This document shows, in pieces, positions 49,118 to 57,775 of a DNA stretch of 64,000 bases. The translations under genes were made by a program, and so were the position numbers. Source of the stretch: Streptomyces sp. LBL (GTDB lineage: Bacteria > Actinomycetota > Actinomycetes > Streptomycetales > Streptomycetaceae); contig NZ_JARXYX010000032.1 in NCBI RefSeq assembly GCF_029893585.1, positions 1 to 64,000 of the forward strand, in the 5' to 3' direction. Position 1 is the first letter of the stretch, and each line of letters opens with the position of its first letter. The notes beneath the pieces are model-generated. The model saw only the letters and a list, made by a program, of their open reading frames with translations, was not told where the DNA came from and made no database searches.

Positions 49118-49981
49118 CGTGTCGTTGAGGAGCCGGACGCTCGCGTTGCCGTCGGCGTAGTACGCGACCACCGACAGGGAGGCCGCCGACAGTTCCATGC
49201 GGAACAGGGACTCGGGCGGGGCGCCGAGGGCGAGCCGTACGAAGGTCTTGATCGGCGTGACGTGGGTGACCAGCAGTACCGTACGGCCCCCGTGGGCCGC
49301 GACCAGCCGGTCCCGGGTGGCGGCGATCCGGGCGGCGGTCGCCACGAAGCTCTCACCGCCGCCGGTGGGTTCGGCGTCCGGGTCGGCCAGCCAGGTGTTC
49401 AGGTCGTCCGGGTGACGCTCGCGCACCTCGCCGAAGGTCAGCCCTTCCCAGGCCCCGAAGTCGGTCTCCCGCAGTCCGTCGTCGATCGTGACGTCGAGTC
49501 CGAGCCGGGCGGCGACCATCCCGGCGGTCTCGCGGGTACGGGCGAGAGGCGAGGCGACGATGCCCTGGACGGTGCCCTGTCGGGCCAGCGCCTCACCGGC
49601 CCGCCGGGCCTGCTCGCGCCCGGTGTCGGAGAGCGACGGATCGCTGCCCCCGCTCCCGGAGAACCGCTTCTGCGGCGTGAGCGGCGTTTCCCCGTGCCGA
49701 AGGAGTACGAAAGTCGCGGGCGGTCCCATGTCGGCGGGAGCCCACCCGGGGGCGGCCACGGTCCGCGCGGCACGGACATCGGCCCCGGCTTTGGCCCCGG
49801 TCTTGGTCCCGGTCTTGGTCCCGGCTTCGGTCCCGGCTTCGGTCCCGGTCTTGGTCCCGGTCTTGGCCCCGTCCTTGGCGGCTCCTCCCCCGGCAGACTC
49901 CGCCACACCCACGGAGCCGTAGCCCGCGGGCCCCGGGTTGCCCCGGGACCCGCCGTCGGCCTCGACAATGAACTCCCGCAC
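49100..49981 (-). CDS. Histidine phosphatase with almost all of its RNase H domain missing
   Basis: GTG start, 293 aa. Residues 1-27 (MREFIVEADGGSRGNPGPAG) match the first strand of the RNase HI domain of the actinobacterial bifunctional RNase H/acid phosphatase, including the first catalytic Asp. The rest of that domain (about 110 residues) is absent and replaced by repeats such as GTKTGTEAGTEAGTKTGT. The phosphatase part (about 88-293) is whole: FVLLRHGETPLTPQKRF, SPLARTRETAGMVAARLG, GLRETDFGAWEG, VTHVTPIKTFV. It should act as phosphatase (alpha-ribazole/acid phosphatase like) but not as RNase H. Confidence 0.85.
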   Translation of the reverse strand: MREFIVEADGGSRGNPGPAGYGSVGVAESAGGGAAKDGAKTGTKTGTEAGTEAGTKTGTKTGAKAGADVRAARTVAAPGWAPADMGPPATFVLLRHGETPLTPQKRFSGSGGSDPSLSDTGREQARRAGEALARQGTVQGIVASPLARTRETAGMVAARLGLDVTIDDGLRETDFGAWEGLTFGEVRERHPDDLNTWLADPDAEPTGGGESFVATAARIAATRDRLVAAHGGRTVLLVTHVTPIKTFVRLALGAPPESLFRMELSAASLSVVAYYADGNASVRLLNDTSHLRP

Positions 49982-49992
49982 CGCAGCAGCCC

Positions 49993-50736
49993 CTACAGGC
50001 CGGACTCGGACGTGCGCACCAGGATCCGGCCGCAGTTCTCGCAGCGCACCACCGTGTTGGACGCGGCCGCGCGGACCTCGTTGAAGTCGGTGATCGACAG
50101 TTCCTGGCGGCAGCCCTGGCAGGTGCGCTGGTACAGCTTGGCCGCGCCGACGCCGCCCACCTGCTGGCGCAGCTTGTCGTAGAGCTTGAGCAGGTCGGCC
50201 GGGATCGTGGCGGAGACGACCTCGCGCTCCTTGGTCACCGTGGCCGTCTCGCCGTCCAGCGACTCGGTGGCCGCGTCCCGGCGGGCGGTCGCGTCGTCGA
50301 TCTTCGACTGGACGGAGGCGACCCGCTCGGTCAGCTCGGCGGCCCGCTCCTGCGCGGACTCGCGGCGCTCCATGACCTCCAGGACGATGTCCTCCAGGTC
50401 ACCCTGCCGCTTGGCGAGGGAGACGATCTCGCGCTGGAGGTTCTCCAGGTCCTTCGGGGAGGTGACCGCGCCGGAGTCCAGGCGCTGCTGGTCGCGGACG
50501 GCACGCTGACGCACCTGGTCGACGTCCTGCTCCGCCTTGATCTGCTCGCGGGCGGTGTCGCTCTCCTCGGTCTGCGCGGCCACGAGCAGGTCGCGCAGCT
50601 GCGTGAGGTCCTTGGCCAGCGACTCGATCTCGGCGTGCTCGGGCAGCGACCGGAGCTTGTGCGCGATCTGCTGGAGACGGACGTCGAGGTCCTGGACGTC
50701 GAGGAGGCGGATCTGGTCGGCGGGCTCGGCGTTCAG
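49993..50736 (-). CDS. Zinc-ribbon coiled-coil protein (CdsZ/DUF164 family), CTG start
   Basis: The frame is coding up to LNAEPADQIRLLDVQDLDVR, the usual N-terminus of this family. The first codon there is CTG, with GGGAG 7 bp upstream and a CTGA overlap with the NIF3 stop. A GTG inside the frame (50583) would remove 51 conserved residues. The 247-aa product has a long coiled coil (about 40-170) and a C-terminal C4 zinc ribbon: CQGCRQELS and CENCGRIL. It is probably translated by coupling. Confidence 0.85.
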   Translation of the reverse strand: MNAEPADQIRLLDVQDLDVRLQQIAHKLRSLPEHAEIESLAKDLTQLRDLLVAAQTEESDTAREQIKAEQDVDQVRQRAVRDQQRLDSGAVTSPKDLENLQREIVSLAKRQGDLEDIVLEVMERRESAQERAAELTERVASVQSKIDDATARRDAATESLDGETATVTKEREVVSATIPADLLKLYDKLRQQVGGVGAAKLYQRTCQGCRQELSITDFNEVRAAASNTVVRCENCGRILVRTSESGL

Positions 50737-51650
50737 TTGGGGGCTCCCAGTGGGTCGGAGTCAGAGGGGGCGCGCGAAGCGCTCCTCGGAGGGGTGGTGG
50801 CGGGTGACGGGTGGGCGGAGGACGCCGCGTGGGCGGTCCAGGGGTCGGTGACCGTCTTGGAGACGTGGACCCTCAGGTCCCATCCCTTCCGGTCGGAGAT
50901 CTCGTCGAGCTGGGCGGCGGCCAGTTCACACCAGGGCCACTCGGTGGCCCAGTGCGCCGCGTCGATCAGCGCGAGGGGACGGCCGGCGTCAGCCGCCATG
51001 AACTCCGCGGCCGGGTGGTGGCGCAGGTCCGCGGTGAGGAAGGCGTCGACGCCGGCCGCGCGGACCTGGTCGAAGAGGCTGTCGCCGGAGCCTCCGCTGA
51101 CGGCGACCGTGCGGACGGTGGCCTCCGGGTCGCCGGCCACGCGGATGCCCTGCGCGGTCGCGGGCAGGCGTTCGGCGGCACGGGCCGCGAAGTCCCTCAG
51201 CGGCAACGGATGGTCCAGCTCGCAGACGCGGCCCAGGCCCCGGCGGCCGGACGGATCGGTCGGGTCCGGCACCAGCGGCCGTACGACACGAAGGTCGAGC
51301 GCGCCCGCGAGGGCGTCGGAGACGCCCGGGTCCGCGGTGTCCGCGTTGGTGTGGGCCACGTGCAGCGCGATGTCGTTCTTGATCAGGGTGTGCACCACAC
51401 GGCCCTTGAAGGTGGAGGCCGCGACCGTCGTCGTACCGCGCAGGTAGAGGGGGTGGTGGGTGACCAGCAGATCGGCGCCCAGCTTCACCGCCTCGTCCAC
51501 GGTCTCCTGGACCGGGTCGACGGCGAACAGGACCCGTGTGACCTCCTGGCCGGGGTCGCCCACGACGGTGCCGACCGCGTCCCAGGACTCGGCCCGCTCG
51601 GCGGGCCACAGGTTCTCCAGAGCGGCGATGACTTCAGGCAGACGGGGCAC
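50733..51650 (-). CDS. NIF3-like dinuclear metal-centre protein
   Basis: GTG start. The 305-aa product has the NIF3/DUF34 motifs DAVGTVVGDPGQEVTRVLFA, LLVTHHPLY (metal His pair), HVAHTNAD and DAAHWATEW. It forms hexamers in other bacteria. The biochemical role is uncertain, and roles in nucleotide-sugar or GTP-cyclohydrolase-like metabolism have been suggested. The C-terminus has a short low-complexity tail. Its TGA overlaps the next gene. Confidence 0.9.
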   Translation of the reverse strand: MPRLPEVIAALENLWPAERAESWDAVGTVVGDPGQEVTRVLFAVDPVQETVDEAVKLGADLLVTHHPLYLRGTTTVAASTFKGRVVHTLIKNDIALHVAHTNADTADPGVSDALAGALDLRVVRPLVPDPTDPSGRRGLGRVCELDHPLPLRDFAARAAERLPATAQGIRVAGDPEATVRTVAVSGGSGDSLFDQVRAAGVDAFLTADLRHHPAAEFMAADAGRPLALIDAAHWATEWPWCELAAAQLDEISDRKGWDLRVHVSKTVTDPWTAHAASSAHPSPATTPPRSASRAPSDSDPLGAPN

Positions 51651-51680
51651 GGGGCTAGGCTACCTGGCTGTTCTCTTTCG

Positions 51681-51815
51681 CTGAACCGGTGCCGCTCTCC
51701 CTACTGAACCGGTACCGCCTTCCCTACTGAACCGGCGCTGCTCTGCCCCTGAACCGGGGCCGCTCTCCGGCGCTGAACCGGGGCGGCCGCTCTCCGGCGC
51801 TGAACCGGGGCCGCC
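51681..51815. repeat. CTGAACCGG tandem repeats, six copies
   Basis: Copies start at 51681, 51704, 51727, 51749, 51773 and 51800, spaced by about 22-27 bp with degenerate CCGCTCTCC parts. They fill much of the 306-bp gap 51651-51956, which has no gene. Divergent promoters for NIF3 and the 51957 gene should be here. Confidence 0.85.
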
Positions 51816-51956
51816 GCCGGTGCCCCCGCCCAGCACACTCGCCCCGACCTCCTCAGGCGAATCGTTCCTGGGCCATCCCTTTGTGTGAAGTGACCGCCCG
51901 TCGGTCCCGCGTCCGTGCGTACGAAAACTAGCTTCTTCGCCGGAGGTGACCGAACA

Positions 51957-53321
51957 ATGACGGTTTGTGCGGCCGAGCCCGCCATGGCGGACGAAGACGG
52001 ACGGACCCCGCAGGCAGGGTGCGCGATCACATTCGACGGCTGCTACGCCGCCCGCCTCGCCCGCAGCGGCGGCTCCCTGTTCCCGGAGCGCTGGACCCTG
52101 GACGGCCCCGAGCCGTACGCGGTACCGCTGCCCGGCAACCAGCCGGAGGAGCCCGGAACCGAGGTGCAGCCGATGGGCGACGGCCGGGTGCTCATCCGGC
52201 GGCTGACGGACGGGCGGCACACCTTCTCGCTGCTGTACCCGACCGGCCCGGACACCGGTGAGCTGCCGCTCGGCGCGGTCGAGTGCCCGGACGAGGGCAC
52301 CCGGCTGCGGCTGCTGCCGCCCGCGCCGGGCGGTGCCACCGCGTACGCCCTCGCCGTCGGCCGGCGGTCCAGCGCGGTGTGGCAGGTGGCGGGCGGTGCC
52401 TTCGGGCCGGAGCACCTCGCGGAGGTGCCGGGCCGCTGCTCGGGCGGGGTGTGGCTGGACGGCACGGGACGGATGCTGGCGCTGGACCGGGAGATCGGGG
52501 GCCGGACGAAGACGGTCGTGGTGGACCTGGAGCGCGCCGGTGAGGTCTCGCCGCTGCTGCAGATCGCGGCGGACAGCGATGACCGGCTGCTGCTCGCCGA
52601 CCCGGACAGCGGACTGCTGCTGATCCGCTCGGACGCGCCCTCGCCGGGGCGGGAACGGCTCGGCTGGGGCGTGCTGGGCAGCACGCTGCCGGTGCGTTTC
52701 CCCGAGTGCCTGCGAGTGGACGGCTGCACGGTCACGCCGTTCGCGATCCAGCCGGGGCAGATCCTGGCGCCGGAGAGCTGCGCGGTGGCGCTCAGGATCG
52801 ACGCTCCCCTGGGCGGCTGGATCGGCGTGTGGCGACCCGCGGCCCGGCAGATCCAACACCTTCGGGCGCCCGAGGGGTGGCTGGCGGGGGCCGGCCGCTG
52901 GACCGAGGACGAGGTGCTCCACCTGCCGTACGCCACGGCCGAGGCGCCCTGCGGACTCGCACGGGTGTATGCCCCTTCGGGAGAGACAGGAGATAGGGGT
53001 GAGACGGGGGAGACGGCGGAGACGGTGGAGACCGGGGGAACAGGGGGCGCGGGCGCGGCGGGGGGAACAGCGTGGGCGAGAACCGTGGGCGCGAGGGCCG
53101 TGGGCGCGAGGGCCGTGGGGTTTGGAGCCGCGGGGGCGGGAGGCCCGGTGGGCGGTGGTCCGGAGGAGCCGGTCGAGGGTGGCGGTACGGCCGTACGGAC
53201 GGGGTCGGGGGGTTACTTCCCGGAGTGGGGCGAACCCTCACCACCGGAACCTCCGGCCCCGGTCGCACCCCGCCCTGTGCCCTTGCAGCAGGCGCCGTTG
53301 GGACGTCTTGTAACGAACTAG
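51957..53321 (+). CDS. Conserved Streptomyces hypothetical protein, beta-propeller-like
   Basis: ATG after CGGAGG. An upstream frame start at 51915 has no site. The 454-aa product (MTVCAAEPAMADEDGRTPQA) contains repeated strand patterns such as GRVLIRRLTDGRHTFSLLYP and GRMLALDREIGGRTKTVVVD, suggesting a propeller-like fold over residues 30-340. The last 110 residues are an expanded Gly/Ala/Thr/Glu-rich tail with GARAVGARAVG repeats. Function unknown. Confidence 0.75.
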   Translation: MTVCAAEPAMADEDGRTPQAGCAITFDGCYAARLARSGGSLFPERWTLDGPEPYAVPLPGNQPEEPGTEVQPMGDGRVLIRRLTDGRHTFSLLYPTGPDTGELPLGAVECPDEGTRLRLLPPAPGGATAYALAVGRRSSAVWQVAGGAFGPEHLAEVPGRCSGGVWLDGTGRMLALDREIGGRTKTVVVDLERAGEVSPLLQIAADSDDRLLLADPDSGLLLIRSDAPSPGRERLGWGVLGSTLPVRFPECLRVDGCTVTPFAIQPGQILAPESCAVALRIDAPLGGWIGVWRPAARQIQHLRAPEGWLAGAGRWTEDEVLHLPYATAEAPCGLARVYAPSGETGDRGETGETAETVETGGTGGAGAAGGTAWARTVGARAVGARAVGFGAAGAGGPVGGGPEEPVEGGGTAVRTGSGGYFPEWGEPSPPEPPAPVAPRPVPLQQAPLGRLVTN

Positions 53322-53418
53322 TGCCAGTTGGCGTGGCCGCCTGGATCCGGTCCGTGGGGGGCTGGATAAACTCGCCCGGCTGTAAGAAGGATCATGTTGA
53401 CGGGGTGAGTTACTTCCG

Positions 53419-53571
53419 ATGAACGACGCCAGCACGAACCAGCCGACCGCCGACGTCCAGGATTCCACGGGACACGGCAAACACCGGGGTCCGGTCGCGG
53501 ACCACGACGGCGAGAGGGCGGCCAGCGGCCGTCACCGCAAACCGGCCGAGCAGGCCGAGTCGGCGGCCTGA
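53419..53571 (+). CDS. Small conserved-looking protein (50 aa)
   Basis: MNDASTNQPTADVQDSTGHG, ending RKPAEQAESAA. It lies 98 bp after the previous gene, and the context GTGAGTTACTTCCG before the ATG has no strong ribosome binding site. Codon bias fits Streptomyces. The product is polar and probably disordered. A strong terminator follows 7 bp after the stop. Confidence 0.55.
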   Translation: MNDASTNQPTADVQDSTGHGKHRGPVADHDGERAASGRHRKPAEQAESAA

Positions 53572-53578
53572 ACGGCAC

Positions 53579-53612
53579 CCGGCCCCGCCCCTCGTCGAAG
53601 GGGCGGGGCCGG
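53579..53612 (+). terminator. Strong hairpin terminator
   Basis: CCGGCCCCGCCCC and its complement (13 bp) with an 8-nt loop, followed by TTTGTGT. Confidence 0.8.
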
Positions 53613-53680
53613 TTTGTGTCCACTCTCGTTCGAGGCCTGCTTTCGAGGCGAAGCCTGCTCGCGAGGTTTGCTCCCGAGGC

Positions 53681-54643
53681 CTACTCCCGTTTGAGGCCCA
53701 GCACTTCGGCCGCCGCGAAGGTCTCGCCGTCCGGGCGTCCCGCATAGTGCGGGGTGAGCAGGGCGTCCAGCTCGTCGTAGCTGAAGGTGTCCTGCTTGCT
53801 GTCGAACTTCGCGGCCACGCGCGGTCGTTCGACGACCGCCACCATTCCGCCGTGGACGACGAGCAGTTGTCCGTTGACGCGGGCCGCGGCGGGCGAGGCC
53901 AGGTAGCCGACGAGCGGGGCGACATGCTCGGGGGCGAGCGGGTCGAGTCCGTCATCGGGGCGGGCGAGGCCGTTGAAGACGTCCTCGGTCATCCGGGTGC
54001 GGGCGCGCGGGCAGATGACGTTGGTCGTCACGCCGTACTTGGCGAGCGCGAGGGCCGTCGACGTGGTGAGCCCGACGATTCCGCCTTTCGCCGCCGCATA
54101 GTTGGGCTGTCCGGCCGATCCGGCGAGAAACGCCTCCGAGGAGGTGTTCACGATCCGCCCGTACACCGGCCCGCCGGTCGCCTTGGACCGCTCCCGCCAG
54201 TGTGCCGCGGCGAAGTGGGTGGTGTTGAAGTGGCCCTTGAGGTGGACCCGGATCACCGCGTCCCATTCGTTCTCGGTCATGGAGAAGACCATGCGGTCGC
54301 GCAGGATGCCCGCGTTGTTGACCAGGATGTCCAGCTTCCCGAACTCCGCGACCGTCAACTCGGTCAGTTGGCGGGCTTGGTGGAAGTCGGCGACGTCCCC
54401 GGTGTGGGCCAGGGCCGTTCCGCCCGCGGCGCGGATCTCCGCGGCGACCTGTTCGGCGGGCGCGGTGGAGGCCTCGCCCGAGCCGTCCCGGCCGGGCTGC
54501 CCGTAGTCGTTGACGACGACGGCGGCGCCGAGCCGGGCCAGTTCCAGCGCCTCGGCCCGGCCGAGCCCGCGTCCGGCGCCGGTGACGATCGCGGAGAGCC
54601 CCTCCAGTGGCAGCGGCGGTGGCGGTGACGGTGACAGCGACAT
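53681..54643 (-). CDS. SDR-family dehydrogenase (3-oxoacyl-type)
   Basis: The 320-aa product has the SDR cofactor motif VTGAGRGLGRAEALELARLG, NNAG, a catalytic Ser in VNTSSEAFLAGSAGQ and YAAAK as the Y-x-x-x-K motif. GQPGRDGSGEAS suits the MFE-2-like SDRs, which oxidise 3-hydroxyacyl-CoA with NAD+. Third gene of a MaoC, alcohol dehydrogenase and SDR operon, fitting beta-oxidation of a steroid or fatty side chain. Confidence 0.85.
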   Translation of the reverse strand: MSLSPSPPPPLPLEGLSAIVTGAGRGLGRAEALELARLGAAVVVNDYGQPGRDGSGEASTAPAEQVAAEIRAAGGTALAHTGDVADFHQARQLTELTVAEFGKLDILVNNAGILRDRMVFSMTENEWDAVIRVHLKGHFNTTHFAAAHWRERSKATGGPVYGRIVNTSSEAFLAGSAGQPNYAAAKGGIVGLTTSTALALAKYGVTTNVICPRARTRMTEDVFNGLARPDDGLDPLAPEHVAPLVGYLASPAAARVNGQLLVVHGGMVAVVERPRVAAKFDSKQDTFSYDELDALLTPHYAGRPDGETFAAAEVLGLKRE

Positions 54644-54650
54644 GCCGGCC

Positions 54651-55727
54651 TCAGATCTCGATGCAGGTACGGAGGGAGGCCCCCGTGCGCATCTGGTCGA
54701 GGGCCTCGTTGATCTCGGCCAGCGGCACCCGGTGGGTGATCAGGCCGGCCAGATCGACGCGGCCCGCCCGCCACAGGGCGATGGTCCGCTCGTAGGAACG
54801 CAGGACGTCGCCGCCGCCGTACATGGACGGCAGGATCCGCTTCTCGTCGAAGAACAGCTCGAACATGTTGAGCTGGAGGAAGTCGTCCATGGCGCCCGCG
54901 CCGACCACGACGAGCGTGCCGCCGCGCCGGGTGTTGTCGTATGCCGTCCGGGCGGTGGCGGCCTTGCCGACGACCTCGAAGACGTAGTCGAAGCCCTCGC
55001 CGGCGGTGACCTGTTGCTTGGTGGCGGGCAGCTCGTCCGGTGAGACGGCCCTGGTGGCCCCGAACGTGAGGGCGGCCTCGCGCCGTGCGGCGACCGGGTC
55101 GACGGCGACGATCTCGGCGGCGCCCTTGAGCCGCGCCCCCTGGATGGCGGAGATGCCGACCCCGCCGCAGCCGATGACGGCGACCGACGAACCGGCCTCC
55201 ACGTCCGCGGTGTTGAGCGCGGCGCCCAGCCCGGTCGTCACCCCGCAGCCGATGAGGGCGGCGATGTCGAAGGGCACGTCGTCGGGGATCGGCACCGCGC
55301 AGCCGGCGTCGACGACGACCTCCTCGGTGAAGGTGCCGGTGCCCGCGAAGCCGAAGAGGTCCCCGCCGGGGCGCTTGAAGTTGGGGGTGCCCGCGTTCAT
55401 GAACCCGGCCAGGCACAGTTCGGTCTGCCCCCGCTTGCAGGCGGGACACGTCCCGCAGGCCGGCAGCCAGCACACGACCACCCGGTCGCCGGCCTTCAAG
55501 TGGCCGACGCCTTCGCCGACTTCGAGGATCTCGCCCGCGCCCTCGTGCCCCGGCACGAAGGGGGCCGGCTGGGGCAGGACGCCGTTCATCGCGGACAGGT
55601 CCGAGTGGCACAGCCCGGTGGCCCGCACCCGGATCCGCACCTTGCCGGGGCCGAAGCCCACCGCCTCGACGTCGTCGAGGATCTCCAGCTTGTCCTGGCC
55701 GATCTCGTGCAGTACGGCTGCGCGCAT
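54651..55727 (-). CDS. Zinc-dependent alcohol dehydrogenase (MDR family)
   Basis: Eight bp upstream of the SDR gene. The 358-aa product has the catalytic zinc site (GLCHSD, PGHEGAGEILEVGEGVG), four structural-zinc Cys in LPACGTCPACKRGQTELC, and the Rossmann motif VAVIGCGGVGISAIQGA. NAD(P)+-dependent oxidation of an alcohol or hydroxyacyl intermediate is expected. It begins 167 bp from the MaoC gene, separated by degenerate repeats. Confidence 0.88.
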   Translation of the reverse strand: MRAAVLHEIGQDKLEILDDVEAVGFGPGKVRIRVRATGLCHSDLSAMNGVLPQPAPFVPGHEGAGEILEVGEGVGHLKAGDRVVVCWLPACGTCPACKRGQTELCLAGFMNAGTPNFKRPGGDLFGFAGTGTFTEEVVVDAGCAVPIPDDVPFDIAALIGCGVTTGLGAALNTADVEAGSSVAVIGCGGVGISAIQGARLKGAAEIVAVDPVAARREAALTFGATRAVSPDELPATKQQVTAGEGFDYVFEVVGKAATARTAYDNTRRGGTLVVVGAGAMDDFLQLNMFELFFDEKRILPSMYGGGDVLRSYERTIALWRAGRVDLAGLITHRVPLAEINEALDQMRTGASLRTCIEI

Positions 55728-55744
55728 GGTGCGGCTCCCCTCGG

Positions 55745-55894
55745 AAAGCTCAACGGTTCAGCGGCTCAACGGTTCAACGACTCAAACACTTTCGACGACT
55801 CAAGGCTCGATGGATCGACGGCGCTCGATGGCTCAACGGCTCAAGTGCTCACGACGACTCAAGTGCTCTCGACGACTCAAGTGCTCTCGATGGC
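55745..55894. repeat. Degenerate CTCAA-type repeats between operon genes
   Basis: Variants of GGCTCAACGG, GACTCAAGTGCTCTC and similar recur about every 15 bp. No gene is seen in this gap between the dehydrogenase and MaoC genes. Confidence 0.75.
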
Positions 55895-56782
55895 TCAGGT
55901 GTGTTCGACGACGGTGTCGGCGAGGACGGGTGCGTCGTCCCGATCGACAGCACTGACCGCCACCCGGATTGCCGGCCGGGGCGCCGCCGGGGCTACTGCC
56001 GGGGAGTCCTGCCGCCACATGCGGATGCGCAGGGTCTCCCCCGGATACACGACCCCGGCGAACCGGGTGGCGTACGACCGCACCCGGTTCACATCCCCGC
56101 CGAGCAGTGTGTCCACGACCGACTTGAGCGTGATGCCGTAGGTGCACAGCCCGTGCAGGATGGGCCGCTCGAAGCCGGCGAGCTTGGCGAACTCGGGGTC
56201 GGCGTGCAGCGGGTTCCAGTCGCCGGAGAGGCGGTAGAGCAGGGCCTGGTCCTCGCGGATCGGGCGTTCGACGGTTCGGTCGGGCTCGCCGGTGGGCGGT
56301 TCCGGGCGGGTGGAGGGGCCGCGGTCGCCGCCCCAGCCGCCTTCTCCCCGTACGAAGATCTGGGCGTCGTTGGTCCACAGCGGGCCGTCGGCGTCGGTGA
56401 CCTCGGTGCGCATCACGAGGACGGCGGCCTTGACCTTGTCGTACACGGCGGCGATGCGGGAGGTGGCGGTGGCGGCTCCCTGGGCCGGGATCGGACGGTG
56501 GAGGGTGAGCGCCTGGCCGCCGTGCAGGACCCTGGCGAGGTCGACGTCGACGCCCGGCATGGACAGGCCGCCGATCACGCCCGGTGAACCGGCGCCCGCG
56601 ACGGTGGCGAAGCTCGGCAGGACGTGCAGCCGGGACTCCAGGGTGTAGCGCAGTTCGTCGGGGCCGGTGGCGGGGATACCGGCTCCGACGCCGAGGTGGT
56701 AGAGCTGCACGTCCTTGTGGTCCCAGGCGATCTCGCCGGTCCGGGGTTCGGCCCCGAGGGCCTGCGCTGCGTCGATGGGCAT
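55895..56782 (-). CDS. MaoC-like enoyl-CoA hydratase 2
   Basis: The start MPIDAAQALGAEPRTGEIAW was chosen. The 295-aa double hot-dog protein has an N-terminal half (VQLYHLGVGAG) and a C-terminal half with the hydratase 2 signature YRLSGDWNPLHADPEFAKLA, PILHGLCTYG, which holds the catalytic Asp and His. It hydrates trans-2-enoyl-CoA to (R)-3-hydroxyacyl-CoA. First gene of the operon, under a KstR-like operator. Confidence 0.88.
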   Translation of the reverse strand: MPIDAAQALGAEPRTGEIAWDHKDVQLYHLGVGAGIPATGPDELRYTLESRLHVLPSFATVAGAGSPGVIGGLSMPGVDVDLARVLHGGQALTLHRPIPAQGAATATSRIAAVYDKVKAAVLVMRTEVTDADGPLWTNDAQIFVRGEGGWGGDRGPSTRPEPPTGEPDRTVERPIREDQALLYRLSGDWNPLHADPEFAKLAGFERPILHGLCTYGITLKSVVDTLLGGDVNRVRSYATRFAGVVYPGETLRIRMWRQDSPAVAPAAPRPAIRVAVSAVDRDDAPVLADTVVEHT

Positions 56783-56863
56783 GGGGCTCCTGACAGTGGC
56801 GGCGAAAGACCCCGGTGCGGCCGTCCGCACCGTCGGCCGCACCGAGGTCGTCACGGGCCGATC

Positions 56864-56877
56864 TAGAACGCGTTCCA
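56864..56877. promoter_or_regulatory. KstR-like operator
   Basis: TAGAACGCGTTCCA matches TNNAACNNGTTNNA, the KstR consensus for cholesterol catabolism genes in mycobacteria and rhodococci. It lies 82 bp upstream of MaoC. Confidence 0.65.
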
Positions 56878-56923
56878 GTCCGGCGCCCTCTGTATAGCCG
56901 AGCGTCCGCCACTTGTGAAGGCT

Positions 56924-56940
56924 ACTGACGGTGCGTCAGT
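56924..56940. promoter_or_regulatory. TetR-type palindrome
   Basis: ACTGACG-GTG-CGTCAGT, 7-bp arms and a 3-bp centre, upstream of the MaoC operon and of the ABC gene remnant on the other strand. Typical of TetR-family operators. Confidence 0.6.
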
Positions 56941-57025
56941 TCGCGGGCTCGGTGACATTTGTCCTGCCCGAGTCCGTACAAGCGCATCTGCCGGGCGGGG
57001 GCCCGGGATCCGTAGCGTCGTAGGC

Positions 57026-57163
57026 ATGACGAAGACGACGGGGACGACGAAGACGACGGGGACGAAGGGGACACCACCGGCTGTGTCCTTCACGGGGGCA
57101 GTCAGGACGTACGGCGAGGTACGCGCCGTCGACGGGATCGACCTGCGGCCGAGGGCAGGCCAG
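57026..57163 (+). pseudogene. ABC transporter ATPase, only the N-terminus left
   Basis: ATG. After a Thr/Lys-rich repeat (MTKTTGTTKTTGTKG) the protein reads VSFTGAVRTYGEVRAVDGID, the usual N-terminal strand pair of exporter ATPases. It is broken at LRPRAGQ, just where Walker A should follow. The next bases belong to an integrase remnant. Confidence 0.8.
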
Positions 57164-57775
57164 ATGCCGGATGGGTGGGCCGACTTGAAGACCGCAACAG
57201 CGCCTACGCGGACCTGCTGCTGTCGTCGGGGATGCGCCTGACCGAGGCGGCCTCACTGCTGACATTCGAAGTTTCCCGCACGCGACTGGAGGGAGGCCGC
57301 TACTACAGCGGCCCGGCTGACCCGAGCGGTGACCAAAACGAAGAAGGCCCGCACGTTCTACGCCTCCGCCGTGGTGCTGGGCGAGATCGAAGGCTACGTG
57401 GAGTCCTCGCGGACGGACGTGATACGCCGTGCTCAGGCCCGGGGCCGCTACGACCGGCTTGCCGAGTGCCGGCTTGTGACGCACCAAAGCGGGCGGCTGC
57501 GGCGGATGCTGCACTGGCGCGACCAGGACGATGTCGTCGGCCAGACCCCGCTGGGCGAAGCCACCGTCGCTGAGCGGATGACGTACTTCACCGAAGGGCC
57601 GGATGGGCCCGAACCGCTGTGGCTGTGGCTGAATGAGTCCGGATTGCCGTTCCGCCCGGCGCCGTGGGAGAACGTCTTCCGCACGGCCTCGCAACGGTGC
57701 GAGACGGTGCTGGCGGATGTCATGGCCGAGCCACCGTTCGCGACCCCGCACATGGCCCGGCACATTGGCCTGGCA
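57164..57775 (+). pseudogene. Tyrosine integrase fragment 1, frameshifted
   Basis: Reads GRLEDRNSAYADLLLSSGMR with the catalytic-Arg region GMRLTEAASLLTFEV, then shifts frame near 57310 (the frame reaching KKARTFYASAVVLGEIEGYV) and breaks at TPHMARH before the His and Tyr motifs. These are remnants of the large integrases of multi-recombinase mobile elements. Confidence 0.7.

Noticed and set aside
51660..52922. Minus-strand frame opposite the 51957 gene
   Set aside because: The plus-strand gene has a strong ribosome binding site and protein-like repeats. The minus frame begins inside it with Gln/Arg/Pro-rich sequence.
53072..53422. Extra plus-strand gene overlapping the 51957 gene end
   Set aside because: An alternative frame of a Gly/Ala-rich tail with Gly/Arg-rich product and no start signal.
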